From NCBI RefSeq assembly GCF_040676675.1, contig NZ_JBFAPK010000002.1, forward strand, positions 558,001-622,000: a DNA stretch of 64,000 bases, in the 5' to 3' direction. The translations under genes and the position numbers were made by a program. Below, piece after piece: positions 1 through 7,396 of this stretch. The DNA is from JBFAPK01 sp040676675. Its GTDB lineage: Bacteria > Actinomycetota > Actinomycetes > Mycobacteriales > Micromonosporaceae. The notes under the pieces are model-generated. The model made no database searches. It was not told the DNA's origin and worked only from the letters and a program-made list of their open reading frames with translations. The number at the start of each line of letters is the position of its first letter. Position 1 is the stretch's first letter.

Positions 1-801
1 GACGCGAGATGATTCGCTGGGCCACTGGGCACCTCGACACGGGCTGCCCGGTGGCCATAGCCGGCCAGAGGTCGGTCAGGCAGTCGTCAGCGCCCGGATA
101 GCGGCATCTGATGTAGTCGGGCGGAATAGTTGCGACTGGTCGTGTTTGCGGTGCGGGCTGGCCTGCACCCTCGTGTTGTCAATTCATGAAAGGCCGACAA
201 GGTGAAGGTGTGCGCGCTACGGCCCAGCCGGCTGGTCCGGCTCGCCGACACTCTGGCGTTGGCGATTGTGAGCGCATTCGCGCTGCCCAAGCCACCGGGG
301 TTGTGGAGTGACGACGAGCGCGCACCCTGGCAGGGTCACCAAACACTTCCTCGTCGGGCAGTCCGTAGTTCTCGATCGAGAAGGTGGTGGTGGTTGCGTG
401 TTGGTTCTCGTCGCAGCCGGTTACCCTGGCGTCCCGTCAGATGAATGTGGCGATGGCAGGGGTCCGGTTGCCGCGGTGGGCTTGGTGCTGGTCTTCACGA
501 AACGTCACGCGCACGTGATGGACCTGATTCTCGATACCCCCACTCCTGGCGAGCCCGGTCCTGCGCGTCGGCTGGCCGTGCCTGCGTGGCAGGCAGGGAG
601 GCGATCAGGATCGCCACAGCGCTCAAGCTGATCTGGGACCAACGTCGGACCTGGGCGGATAAGGATTTCGGCAATCCGAGCGTCTCATATCATGGGAATA
701 TTCGCCCCACCGGTCGACCGGGGCGCGGCGGCTCCGACCTGTGCTCGGAAGGACCTTCGAAGAAGGTCACGCCAACGCCGCAAAAGACCCGAAGGAGCAC
801 A
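1..801. other. no gene recognised
   Basis: I read all six frames and saw no reading frame with a recognisable family or convincing codon pattern. The short frames overlap one another on both strands. The last ~15 bases hold the ribosome-binding site (GGAG at 793-796) of the DGPF protein. The rest may be the 3' flank of something to the left of the window, or degraded sequence. Confidence 0.5.
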
Positions 802-1191
802 ATGAAGTACATGCTGGCCATCTACAGCAACCCGCTCAACTGGGCGCACCCGACCTTCCGGCACCAGGCGGGAGTCTCGGATACGGAACGCGCGATGATG
901 CAGGAGCAGTTCGACAGGTTGCTTGAGGAGATCACCGACTCGGGCGAGCTGGTAAGTGGGACCCCGCTGGCGCCTCCGGGCCTGACGAGGACGGTCCGGG
1001 TCGGTGATCAGGGCGTCGAGACCACGGACGGGCCGTTCGCCGAGATGAAGGAGCAACTGGCCGGTTACTTCATCGTCGACTGCGAGAGCATCGAACGGGC
1101 CGCCGCTCTCGCCGCCCGGTTCCCCGATGCCCGGTTCGCCGCGGTCGAGGTTCGACCGATCATGGACCTGTCCGCCGGGGCCGAGATGTGA
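802..1191 (+). CDS. YCII/DGPF-domain protein
   Basis: A 129-residue protein beginning MKYMLAIYSNP and carrying the signature TTDGPFAEMKEQLAGYF (residues ~74-90). This marks the DGPF/YCII family of small ferredoxin-like alpha/beta proteins. The ATG at 802 follows GGAG with 5 bp spacing; an open frame runs further upstream, but its translation there has no family character. The stop overlaps the start of the next gene by 4 bp (GTGA), so the two are translationally coupled. DGPF proteins are the usual partners of ECF42 sigma factors and probably modulate or accompany them, but their biochemical role is unsettled. Family assignment is firm; function is inferred. Confidence 0.9.
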   Translation: MKYMLAIYSNPLNWAHPTFRHQAGVSDTERAMMQEQFDRLLEEITDSGELVSGTPLAPPGLTRTVRVGDQGVETTDGPFAEMKEQLAGYFIVDCESIERAAALAARFPDARFAAVEVRPIMDLSAGAEM

Positions 1192-2468
1192 CCGAGCCAT
1201 CGGTCGAACAACTGCTTCGCCACGCGGCGCCCAAGGTGCTCTCCGCGTTGGTGCGCCGCCATGGCTACTTCGACCTGGCCGAGGACTGCGTCCAGGAAGC
1301 GCTGTTCGCCGCGAGCGTGCAGTGGGCTACCGACGGCGTACCGGACGATCCCGAGGGCTGGTTGGTCAGGGTCGCCAACCGTCGGCTGATCGACCAGCGG
1401 CGCAGCGAGCAGGCCCGGCGGCATCGAGAGCTCCGGGTCGCTGAGCTGGAGCCCGCGGACCAACTGGTCGTGACCGGGGCCGACACCAGGCCGGACAGCG
1501 GGCGGGACGACACGCTCGCCCTGCTCTTCCTCTGCTGCCATCCCGACCTGCCTCCGGCCTCAGGGATCGCGCTCACCCTGCGCGCGGTCGGCGGGCTGAC
1601 CACCGCCCAGATCGCCCGGGCGTTCCTCGTCCCCGAGGCCACCATGGCACAACGCATCAGCCGCGCGAAGCAACGGATCAGGGGGGCCGGGCTGACGTTC
1701 ACGATGCCGCCGCCCGACCAGATCGAAGATCGGCTGCGGGCGGTACTCCGGGTGCTCTACCTCATTTTCAACGAGGGCTATACGGCGAGCGTCGGAACCG
1801 ACCTGCAACGGATCGAGCTGGCGGACGAGGCCGTCCGGTTGACCAGACAGGTGTACGCGCTCCGGCCCGACCACGGCGAGGTAACCGGCCTGCTCGCGCT
1901 CATGCTGTTGACCGACGCCCGACGCGCGGCGCGTGGTGGGCCCGACGGGGAACTGATCCCGCTGGCGCAGCAGGACCGAAGCCGGTGGAACGGCGCGTAC
2001 ATCCGTGAGGGAACGGCCCTCATCGAGAGCGCACTGGACAACGCGCCAATCGGGCCCTACCAGATCCAGGCCGCGATAGCGGCAGTGCACGACGAGGCGA
2101 AGAAGGCCGAAGACACCGACTGGCCGCAGATCGTGGAGCTCTACAAACTGCTGAACCGGATTTCGCCGAGCCCGGTTGTCACCCTCAACTACGCCGTGGC
2201 TGTCGCGATGGCGCAGAGCGCGCTGGCCGGATTGGAGGTCCTCGAATCCCTCGAAGACGACAGTCGGATCCGCGATCACCACCGGTACCACGCAGTTCGC
2301 GGCCATCTCCTCGACATGGCCGGCGACCGCTGCGGCGCGGTGAAGTGTTACCGGAAGGCCGCGCAAGCCACCACCAGCGTCCCCGAGCAACGATACCTGG
2401 ACGCCGAAATAGCCAGGCTCACACGAGAAACGGCGGACTGTGACGGATCCCCGCGGGCGGCTGGCTGA
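1188..2468 (+). CDS. ECF42-type RNA polymerase sigma factor with C-terminal TPR-like extension
   Basis: A 426-residue protein, far longer than a usual ~190-residue ECF sigma factor. Region 2 lies at about residues 10-85 (LAEDCVQEALF, then WLVRVANRRLIDQRR). Region 4 lies at ~105-170, with a helix-turn-helix in LTTAQIARAFLVPEATMAQR. The remaining ~250 residues start at LRVLYLIFNEGYTAS and form a helical TPR-like domain typical of ECF42 (SigJ-like annotation is also common). There is no anti-sigma gene next to it; ECF42 members are thought to be controlled through this extension, with a DGPF partner. The GTG at 1188 is chosen because it overlaps the DGPF stop as GTGA. Likely target promoters include its own operon, but I could not pick out the motif. 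Confidence 0.9.
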   Translation: MTEPSVEQLLRHAAPKVLSALVRRHGYFDLAEDCVQEALFAASVQWATDGVPDDPEGWLVRVANRRLIDQRRSEQARRHRELRVAELEPADQLVVTGADTRPDSGRDDTLALLFLCCHPDLPPASGIALTLRAVGGLTTAQIARAFLVPEATMAQRISRAKQRIRGAGLTFTMPPPDQIEDRLRAVLRVLYLIFNEGYTASVGTDLQRIELADEAVRLTRQVYALRPDHGEVTGLLALMLLTDARRAARGGPDGELIPLAQQDRSRWNGAYIREGTALIESALDNAPIGPYQIQAAIAAVHDEAKKAEDTDWPQIVELYKLLNRISPSPVVTLNYAVAVAMAQSALAGLEVLESLEDDSRIRDHHRYHAVRGHLLDMAGDRCGAVKCYRKAAQATTSVPEQRYLDAEIARLTRETADCDGSPRAAG

Positions 2469-2542
2469 GCTCGACAGCGCCCGGAAATATCAGCCCGCAC
2501 CGGTACCACCCCGGCGCCAAACCCATGACCATGGAGCCCGCG

Positions 2543-3064
2543 ATGTCCGACACTCCCTCGACTGACGCCCGCAACCCCGCCGACGTGGTTACCGGCATGG
2601 TTCATCAGGTCCTAGAACTGGCCCAGACATGGACGCATTGGGACGGTGAACCGCGGTCGGCGGACGACCGCTTGTACAGCCCCCACAAGGCCATCCGACG
2701 CGTCGCCGACCATCTCGTCGACCACCTGGCAGAGATCGAAGCGCGGATCGCCGGCGTACCGACGATCCCGGACCGCTGGCACGCCTCCGCCATCACCACC
2801 CCCGCTGACCTGGCGCCGTTCACCCCCGAGGATCTTGACGAGGCACGCAGCCGCCTCACCCGACTCGCCCAGATTTTCGAAATCCGGCTCCAGCAGTTCT
2901 CAGACGCCGCACTCGACCACCGACAAGGCGATGCCTGGTCGGTTCGGCAGATCGCTTTCCATCTAGAGGGTTCGCTCTACTATGCCAAGGCAATCGGCAT
3001 TTTGCGCCCAAGCTCCGCCAACACCGTGCTGAATGAGCGAGACTCGTTTCCGCCGCAGACGTAG
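2543..3064 (+). CDS. DinB-like four-helix-bundle protein
   Basis: A 173-residue protein with the layout of the DinB/YfiT superfamily: a long first helix with HKAIRRVADHLVDHLAEIE, and a C-terminal helix with WSVRQIAFHLEGSLYY. His residues in these helices would form the usual metal site. DinB-family proteins are metal-dependent, often thiol (mycothiol)-linked enzymes; the substrate here is unknown. I start at ATG 2543 because GGAG sits 6 bp upstream; ATGs at 2525 and 2531 are in frame but lack a clear ribosome site. It lies 74 bp downstream of the sigma factor on the same strand and may be in its regulon. Confidence 0.6.
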   Translation: MSDTPSTDARNPADVVTGMVHQVLELAQTWTHWDGEPRSADDRLYSPHKAIRRVADHLVDHLAEIEARIAGVPTIPDRWHASAITTPADLAPFTPEDLDEARSRLTRLAQIFEIRLQQFSDAALDHRQGDAWSVRQIAFHLEGSLYYAKAIGILRPSSANTVLNERDSFPPQT

Positions 3065-3467
3065 CCGATAAGCGGATGTTGGCGGCGCCGGTCGGGGTCG
3101 CCAGGACAGGGTCCGCCAGGCTGCCGGCGGACCCTGGCGGTTCATGGGCACAAGCGGCGAGCAGTACACGGGCCTGATCACACGAGCGGTGAGCGTGTTC
3201 CGGTCGGGCCCACACTGCGGAGGTGAGCTGAGCTGGCGCGCACCATCCGCGCCGGTGAACGCGGATCCCACGAAGCCTGGGCCGCCGGGGTGTCCGACGA
3301 TGCGTACCCCGCATGGCAGGTCGGCGACCTCACACACCCCCGGGCCGAACCCGCTGGCCCCCACGCCGGTCATCGTTGGCGGCCCGGCCGGACGTAGCAG
3401 CCGGGCCGGTGACCAGAGCACGACCCTCAGGCCCCTGTCCCTGGGACGCCGACCTGCGGCCGTTCGT
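3065..3467. other. intergenic, possible coding relic
   Basis: About 400 bp without a supported gene. One plus-strand frame from ~3228 reads ELARTIRAGERGSHEAWAAG, which has a protein-like composition but no start codon and stops near 3420. It may be a remnant. I could not name it. Confidence 0.35.
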
Positions 3468-3473
3468 TAGGAT
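3468..3473 (+). promoter_or_regulatory. candidate -10 box for a leaderless alaX transcript
   Basis: TAGGAT lies 6 nt upstream of the GTG start at 3480. That spacing would place transcription start at or on the start codon. There is no Shine-Dalgarno sequence in front of the gene, which fits a leaderless mRNA, common in actinobacteria. Inference from spacing only. Confidence 0.4.
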
Positions 3474-3479
3474 GAACGT

Positions 3480-4205
3480 GTGGTTCACTATTTTGCGACG
3501 AAGAGCGCCTGTCAGGACGATCTCTACCTCCAGGACACCTACCTCACCGATGTCGCCACGACGGTGGCCGCCACCGGGCGGGACGACACGGGCACCACCT
3601 GGATTGCCCTGCGGCACAACATCTTTCATCCCCAGGGAGGCGGCCAGCCCGCCGACCGCGGCTGGCTGGTCGGATGCGAGGTTCTCCCGGTGCGCCACGC
3701 CGCGACCGGCCTGGTGGTGCTCCACGCCTGGGAGGGCACCGGGCTGGACGCCCTGACCGAAGGTGCGGCCGTTCACGCAAGCGTCGACCCCGGCGCGCGC
3801 AATCTGCATGCCGCGCTGCACACCGCGGGCCATCTGGTAGAAGCGGCGGGCCGGACCGAAGGCTGGACACTGGCCGGCAACAACCACTTCCCCGGCCAGG
3901 CCCGTATCGAGTTCACCGCCAGGGAGATCGACACGGATCTGGTTGATGGCGAGGCGAGAGAGCAAGCCGCCGACCGGCTGCGCGGTTTCGTGGACAGGGC
4001 CATCGCCGCCGACGTTCTGGTTACCGCTGATTACGACGACGAGGGACGCCGCATCGTGCGGCTCGGCGACCTGCATGCCGCGCCGTGTGGCGGCACCCAC
4101 GTGCGCAGCCTCGCCGACCTGGCGCAGGTGACGATCTCTGCCGTGAAACAAAAGAAGGGCCGCGTCCGCGTCTCCTACACCGCCTCCCACAGGCCGGCGC
4201 AGTGA
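3480..4205 (+). CDS. AlaX-type alanyl-tRNA editing hydrolase
   Basis: A 241-residue free-standing relative of the alanyl-tRNA synthetase editing domain. All four zinc/catalytic ligands are present: HTAGH (H114, H118) and CGGTH (C203, H207). The family's N-terminal signature HPQGGGQPADRG is at ~50-61. Such proteins hydrolyse Ser-tRNA(Ala) (and Gly- or analogue-charged tRNA) in trans, preventing Ser-for-Ala errors. The stop overlaps the next gene's GTG by 4 bp. Its operon partners (XRE-cupin regulator, threonine aldolase) suggest a link to serine, threonine or an amino-acid analogue, not routine housekeeping. Family is certain; physiological substrate is inferred. Confidence 0.93.
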   Translation: MVHYFATKSACQDDLYLQDTYLTDVATTVAATGRDDTGTTWIALRHNIFHPQGGGQPADRGWLVGCEVLPVRHAATGLVVLHAWEGTGLDALTEGAAVHASVDPGARNLHAALHTAGHLVEAAGRTEGWTLAGNNHFPGQARIEFTAREIDTDLVDGEAREQAADRLRGFVDRAIAADVLVTADYDDEGRRIVRLGDLHAAPCGGTHVRSLADLAQVTISAVKQKKGRVRVSYTASHRPAQ

Positions 4206-4777
4206 ACGCCCCGTACCGTGAGCGCCGGCCCACCAGCAGCGCGGCCGCTGCCGCCGGCGCTCAGGTTCAGCGTCGCCGCCAGCAGCGCGGGATGAGTCAG
4301 GCCGAGTTGGCCCGCCGGACCGGGCTGAGCAAGGCGACACTGTCCCAGCTGGAAGCCGGCGTGGCCAACCCCACCATCGACACCCTGGACGCTATCGCCG
4401 TCGCCTTGGCTATCCCGCTCACCGACCTGCTGACGCCAGCAGGCGAGACAGGCATCCTGCACCGCCCATCGACCATCGCCACAGAGCAGGGCCCCACACG
4501 GGAGTTACTACGTCGGATCAGCGGCGGCAACAGCCTGGAGATCTGGCGGCTACGCCTCCCCCCGAACACCACGGTCGATGGCGTGCCGCACGCGCCCGGC
4601 ACGACCGAGCATCTGCTGATCGCGACCGGCCAGCTCATCGCCGGGCCGACCGACGATCCGCGTCAGCTGGGCCCCGGCGACATGCTCGCCTTCGCTGGCG
4701 ACGCCCCGCACAGCTACCGAACCGACGACACGCACGCCGACGTCACCGTCGTCATCGCCTCTCCCGTCGCCCGTTAG
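4202..4777 (+). CDS. XRE-family regulator with C-terminal cupin
   Basis: A 191-residue protein. Residues ~20-75 form an XRE/Cro helix-turn-helix (MSQAELARRTGLSKATLSQ, then EAGVANPTIDTLDAIAVAL). Residues ~90-190 form a small cupin barrel (LGPGDMLAFAGDAPHSYR). This architecture is typical of regulators that sense a small molecule, often an amino acid or polyamine. The GTG at 4202 is chosen because it gives a GTGA overlap with the AlaX gene; a longer upstream frame only re-reads that gene. Probably the local regulator of the alaX-threonine aldolase operon. Confidence 0.88.
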   Translation: MNAPYRERRPTSSAAAAAGAQVQRRRQQRGMSQAELARRTGLSKATLSQLEAGVANPTIDTLDAIAVALAIPLTDLLTPAGETGILHRPSTIATEQGPTRELLRRISGGNSLEIWRLRLPPNTTVDGVPHAPGTTEHLLIATGQLIAGPTDDPRQLGPGDMLAFAGDAPHSYRTDDTHADVTVVIASPVAR

Positions 4778-4790
4778 AAGAAGGATCCCC

Positions 4791-6011
4791 TTGAACAGGA
4801 CCGCCACGCCCCCGCAAGACGTGAGCCGAGCGTTTGCCAGCGACAATAACGTCGGTGCCTCCGCACCGGTCGTCGACGCCTTGGCCGCAGCTGCGACCGG
4901 CGATGCTCCGTCGTATGGCGCTGACCACTGGACGCACGGTGCCAAGCACCGGCTCAGCGAGATTTTCGAGCGAGACGTCGATATCATGTTGGTCTCCACC
5001 GGTTCGGCCGCGAACGCGCTCAGCCTGGCCGCTATGACCCCACCCTGGGGCAGCGTGCTGTGTCACCGCGACAGCCACATCAACAACGACGAGTGCGGTG
5101 CTCCAGAGTTTTTCACCGGCGGGGCCAAGCTCGTTCCGCTCGATGGAAACAACACCAAAATCGACCCCGAGCAGCTACGCAGATCCGCCCGCCGCAAGGC
5201 CGGCGACGTGCACAGCGTCCAACCCGCGGTACTGAGTATCACGCAGGCCACCGAGACCGGAAGCGTCTACTCCCTGGAGGAGATTCGTCGGCTCACCGCG
5301 ATAGCCAGGGAAGCGGGACTGCGCGTCCATATGGACGGCGCCCGCCTGGCCAACGCTCTGGTCGCACTCGACTGCAGCCCTGCGGCGGCGACCTGGAAAG
5401 CGGGTGTGGACGTGCTGTCCCTCGGAGCCAGCAAGAACGGGACGATGACCGCCGATGTCATCGTGCTCTTCGACTCCGCCTTCAGCACCGAGCTGGCCTA
5501 CCGAACCAAGCGCGCGGGCCAGCTCGCCGCGAAGATGCGTTTCCAGGCAGCCCAGATCGACGCCTACCTCGCCGAGGGCCTTTGGTTGGATAACGCCCGC
5601 CACGCCAACATGATGGCGATCCGACTGCGCGCGGGACTCGAAGCAGTTCAGTCGGTCGACCTGCTGGGTACCGTCGAGGCGAACATCCTGTTCTGCCGCC
5701 TGCCCCAGCGCGTCATCCAGGGTCTTCTCGCCGCCGGCTACACCTTCTACCACGACCGATGGGAGCCTGGAGTCGCTCGGTTCGTCACGTCCTTCTCCAC
5801 GACAGCACAGGATGTCGACGAACTGCTCGACACGGTCCGTCAGCTCGCCGAGCGGAACTCGAGTTACTCATCGAACCGGGCCGAGCGTCCCACGGCTCGA
5901 CACGTTCGACGGTCACCGTCGGTTGGTCCTTCAGCCACGGGCAGCTCCGGCGTTCGGCCTCAACCTCAAGTCGAGGAAGGGGCGTCCCCGTCAGCCCAAG
6001 AACCCTGTTGA
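4791..6011 (+). CDS. threonine aldolase / beta-eliminating lyase family PLP enzyme, extended C-terminus
   Basis: Fold-type I PLP enzyme of the low-specificity threonine aldolase family, which cleaves L-threonine or other beta-hydroxy amino acids to glycine and an aldehyde. The PLP lysine is K215 in SLGASKNGTM, and the aspartate pairing with the cofactor is in HMDGARLANA (180-189). The TTG start at 4791 follows an AGAAGAAGGA ribosome site. The catalytic fold ends near residue 346 (DELLDTVRQLAER); the last ~60 residues are polar, low-complexity and unlike the family, as if the original stop had been lost and the frame ran into flanking DNA. Third gene of the alaX operon, 13 bp after the regulator. 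Substrate unproven. Confidence 0.88.
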   Translation: MNRTATPPQDVSRAFASDNNVGASAPVVDALAAAATGDAPSYGADHWTHGAKHRLSEIFERDVDIMLVSTGSAANALSLAAMTPPWGSVLCHRDSHINNDECGAPEFFTGGAKLVPLDGNNTKIDPEQLRRSARRKAGDVHSVQPAVLSITQATETGSVYSLEEIRRLTAIAREAGLRVHMDGARLANALVALDCSPAAATWKAGVDVLSLGASKNGTMTADVIVLFDSAFSTELAYRTKRAGQLAAKMRFQAAQIDAYLAEGLWLDNARHANMMAIRLRAGLEAVQSVDLLGTVEANILFCRLPQRVIQGLLAAGYTFYHDRWEPGVARFVTSFSTTAQDVDELLDTVRQLAERNSSYSSNRAERPTARHVRRSPSVGPSATGSSGVRPQPQVEEGASPSAQEPC

Positions 6012-6106
6012 GGCAGCCACGGGTCTATACCGTCGTTGCTCATCGGGCCCGGCGATCGATGTCGCAGGCATCCCGCCTGGTTCGGATCTACCGCATTGGA
6101 GTACCC

Positions 6107-6812
6107 ATGGCGCTGCCGCACGGCCTGCTGCGGCTGCTGGCGATCACGTGCGCCGCCACAATTGCCAACGTCTACTACGCACAGCCGCTGCTGCCCACGA
6201 TCGGGCACGGCCTAGGCTCCAGCGAGTCGGCGGCCGGGATCGTGGTCACCGCAACCCAGCTCGGGTTCGCCGTCGGGCTGCTGTTCGTGGTGCCGCTCGG
6301 CGATATCGTCGCTCGACGTCCGCTCATCAGTACTCTGCTCGCGGTCGACGCGGTGGCGTTCGTGGCCAGTGCCGTCGCACCCGGGCTGCATGTCCTGGCC
6401 GCCCTGGCCGTGCTGGTCGGCACCTCCTCCGTCGTGGTGCAGATAGTTATCCCGTACGCCGCCACGCTGGCCCGCGCGAGCAGCGGGCCGGCATCATCGG
6501 AACCCTGGTGGGCTCCGTCCTGCTCGGGGTCCTGCTGTCCCGTACCTTCGCCGGCGTCGTCGCCAGCGTGGCAGGCTGGCGCGGCGTCTACGCCGTGGCC
6601 GCCGGGCTGATGGCCGCGTCTACATGACCTTCTACTCACTCGGCGGGGCGCTCGGCACCACGGCCGGGACGACCGCCTATGACCGTTACCGCTGGAGCGG
6701 CGCCTGCTCGGTCGCCGCCGGCTTCTGCGCGCTCGCGCTGCTTGGCTGGCTGGCCAGCCACCGCCACGAGCGGATCACGTCAGCGTCCGCGCCAGTTCCC
6801 ACCATGGACTAG
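6107..6812 (+). pseudogene. MFS transporter remnant (frameshift plus internal deletion)
   Basis: The first part, from ATG 6107, reads as a normal MFS N-terminus: IANVYYAQPLLPTIG, then TATQLGFAVGLLFVVPLGD and a loop-2/3 motif DIVARRPL. At ~6475-6490 the frame shifts by one; IIGTLVGSVLLGVLLSRTF continues in the next frame. At ~6624 the sequence jumps from the middle of the protein to YSLGGALGTTAGTTAYDRY, which belongs near the last helices, so roughly 150-200 residues are missing. It therefore cannot work as a 12-helix transporter. It follows the threonine aldolase on the same strand and was probably its exporter or importer. Confidence 0.8.
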
Positions 6813-6818
6813 ATTCGA

Positions 6819-7379
6819 GTGGCGAAAATGATCAAAAGCGGTGTACAGGTATTTCTGGATAGTCAAGGGCTCGGCGACCTACCGGGATGGATCGACGAAC
6901 TACCGCGGCCTACCGACCGCGTAGCCCTGATGAAGACGGCTGGTAACCCGCTTCCCGCCACGCCCTGGGTCGACGAAACGGCGGCGTACCTCACCCATCT
7001 GTGCAGGCTGGAGATCGAGCGGCTGGATCTGGGAGGCGCGGCGCGGGCCGACGTCGAAGCGGTGCCGGAGCGGGTCGAGCTGGCCTTCGTGACCGGCGGC
7101 CAACCGATATACCTGGGCGAGCACGCGCGGCGCGGCGGATCCATCCAGGCGGCCGGGGAGGCCGTGCCCAGCGACAGGCTCGCGTACGCCGGGTTACCAC
7201 GAGACGATCAACGTAACGATAGAAGCCCGGCAGATACGAGCTTTTCGCCATCACTCGGTGGATGGAGACCCGAGCGTAGTATTTCCCGCCGCCTCGGCGG
7301 TTGCCCTGGGCCTGCGCGGCGCGGATTTGCCGCAGGCCGGCGGATGAGCGGCCATGAAATGCGCTTCGTGGCCGCGTGA
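6819..7379 (+). CDS. hypothetical protein, doubtful
   Basis: Open frame from GTG 6819 (ATG 6828 also possible). The first ~120 residues have plausible protein composition (LPGWIDELPRPTDRVALMKT, then YLTHLCRLEIERLDL), with no signal peptide or membrane segment. The last ~60 residues are Arg/Ser-rich and look non-native. I do not recognise the family. It may be a truncated gene whose 3' end was replaced, since it lies between a broken transporter and the SARP regulator. Confidence 0.35.
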   Translation: MAKMIKSGVQVFLDSQGLGDLPGWIDELPRPTDRVALMKTAGNPLPATPWVDETAAYLTHLCRLEIERLDLGGAARADVEAVPERVELAFVTGGQPIYLGEHARRGGSIQAAGEAVPSDRLAYAGLPRDDQRNDRSPADTSFSPSLGGWRPERSISRRLGGCPGPARRGFAAGRRMSGHEMRFVAA

Positions 7380-7396
7380 CTTGATGGAGGCATTCG

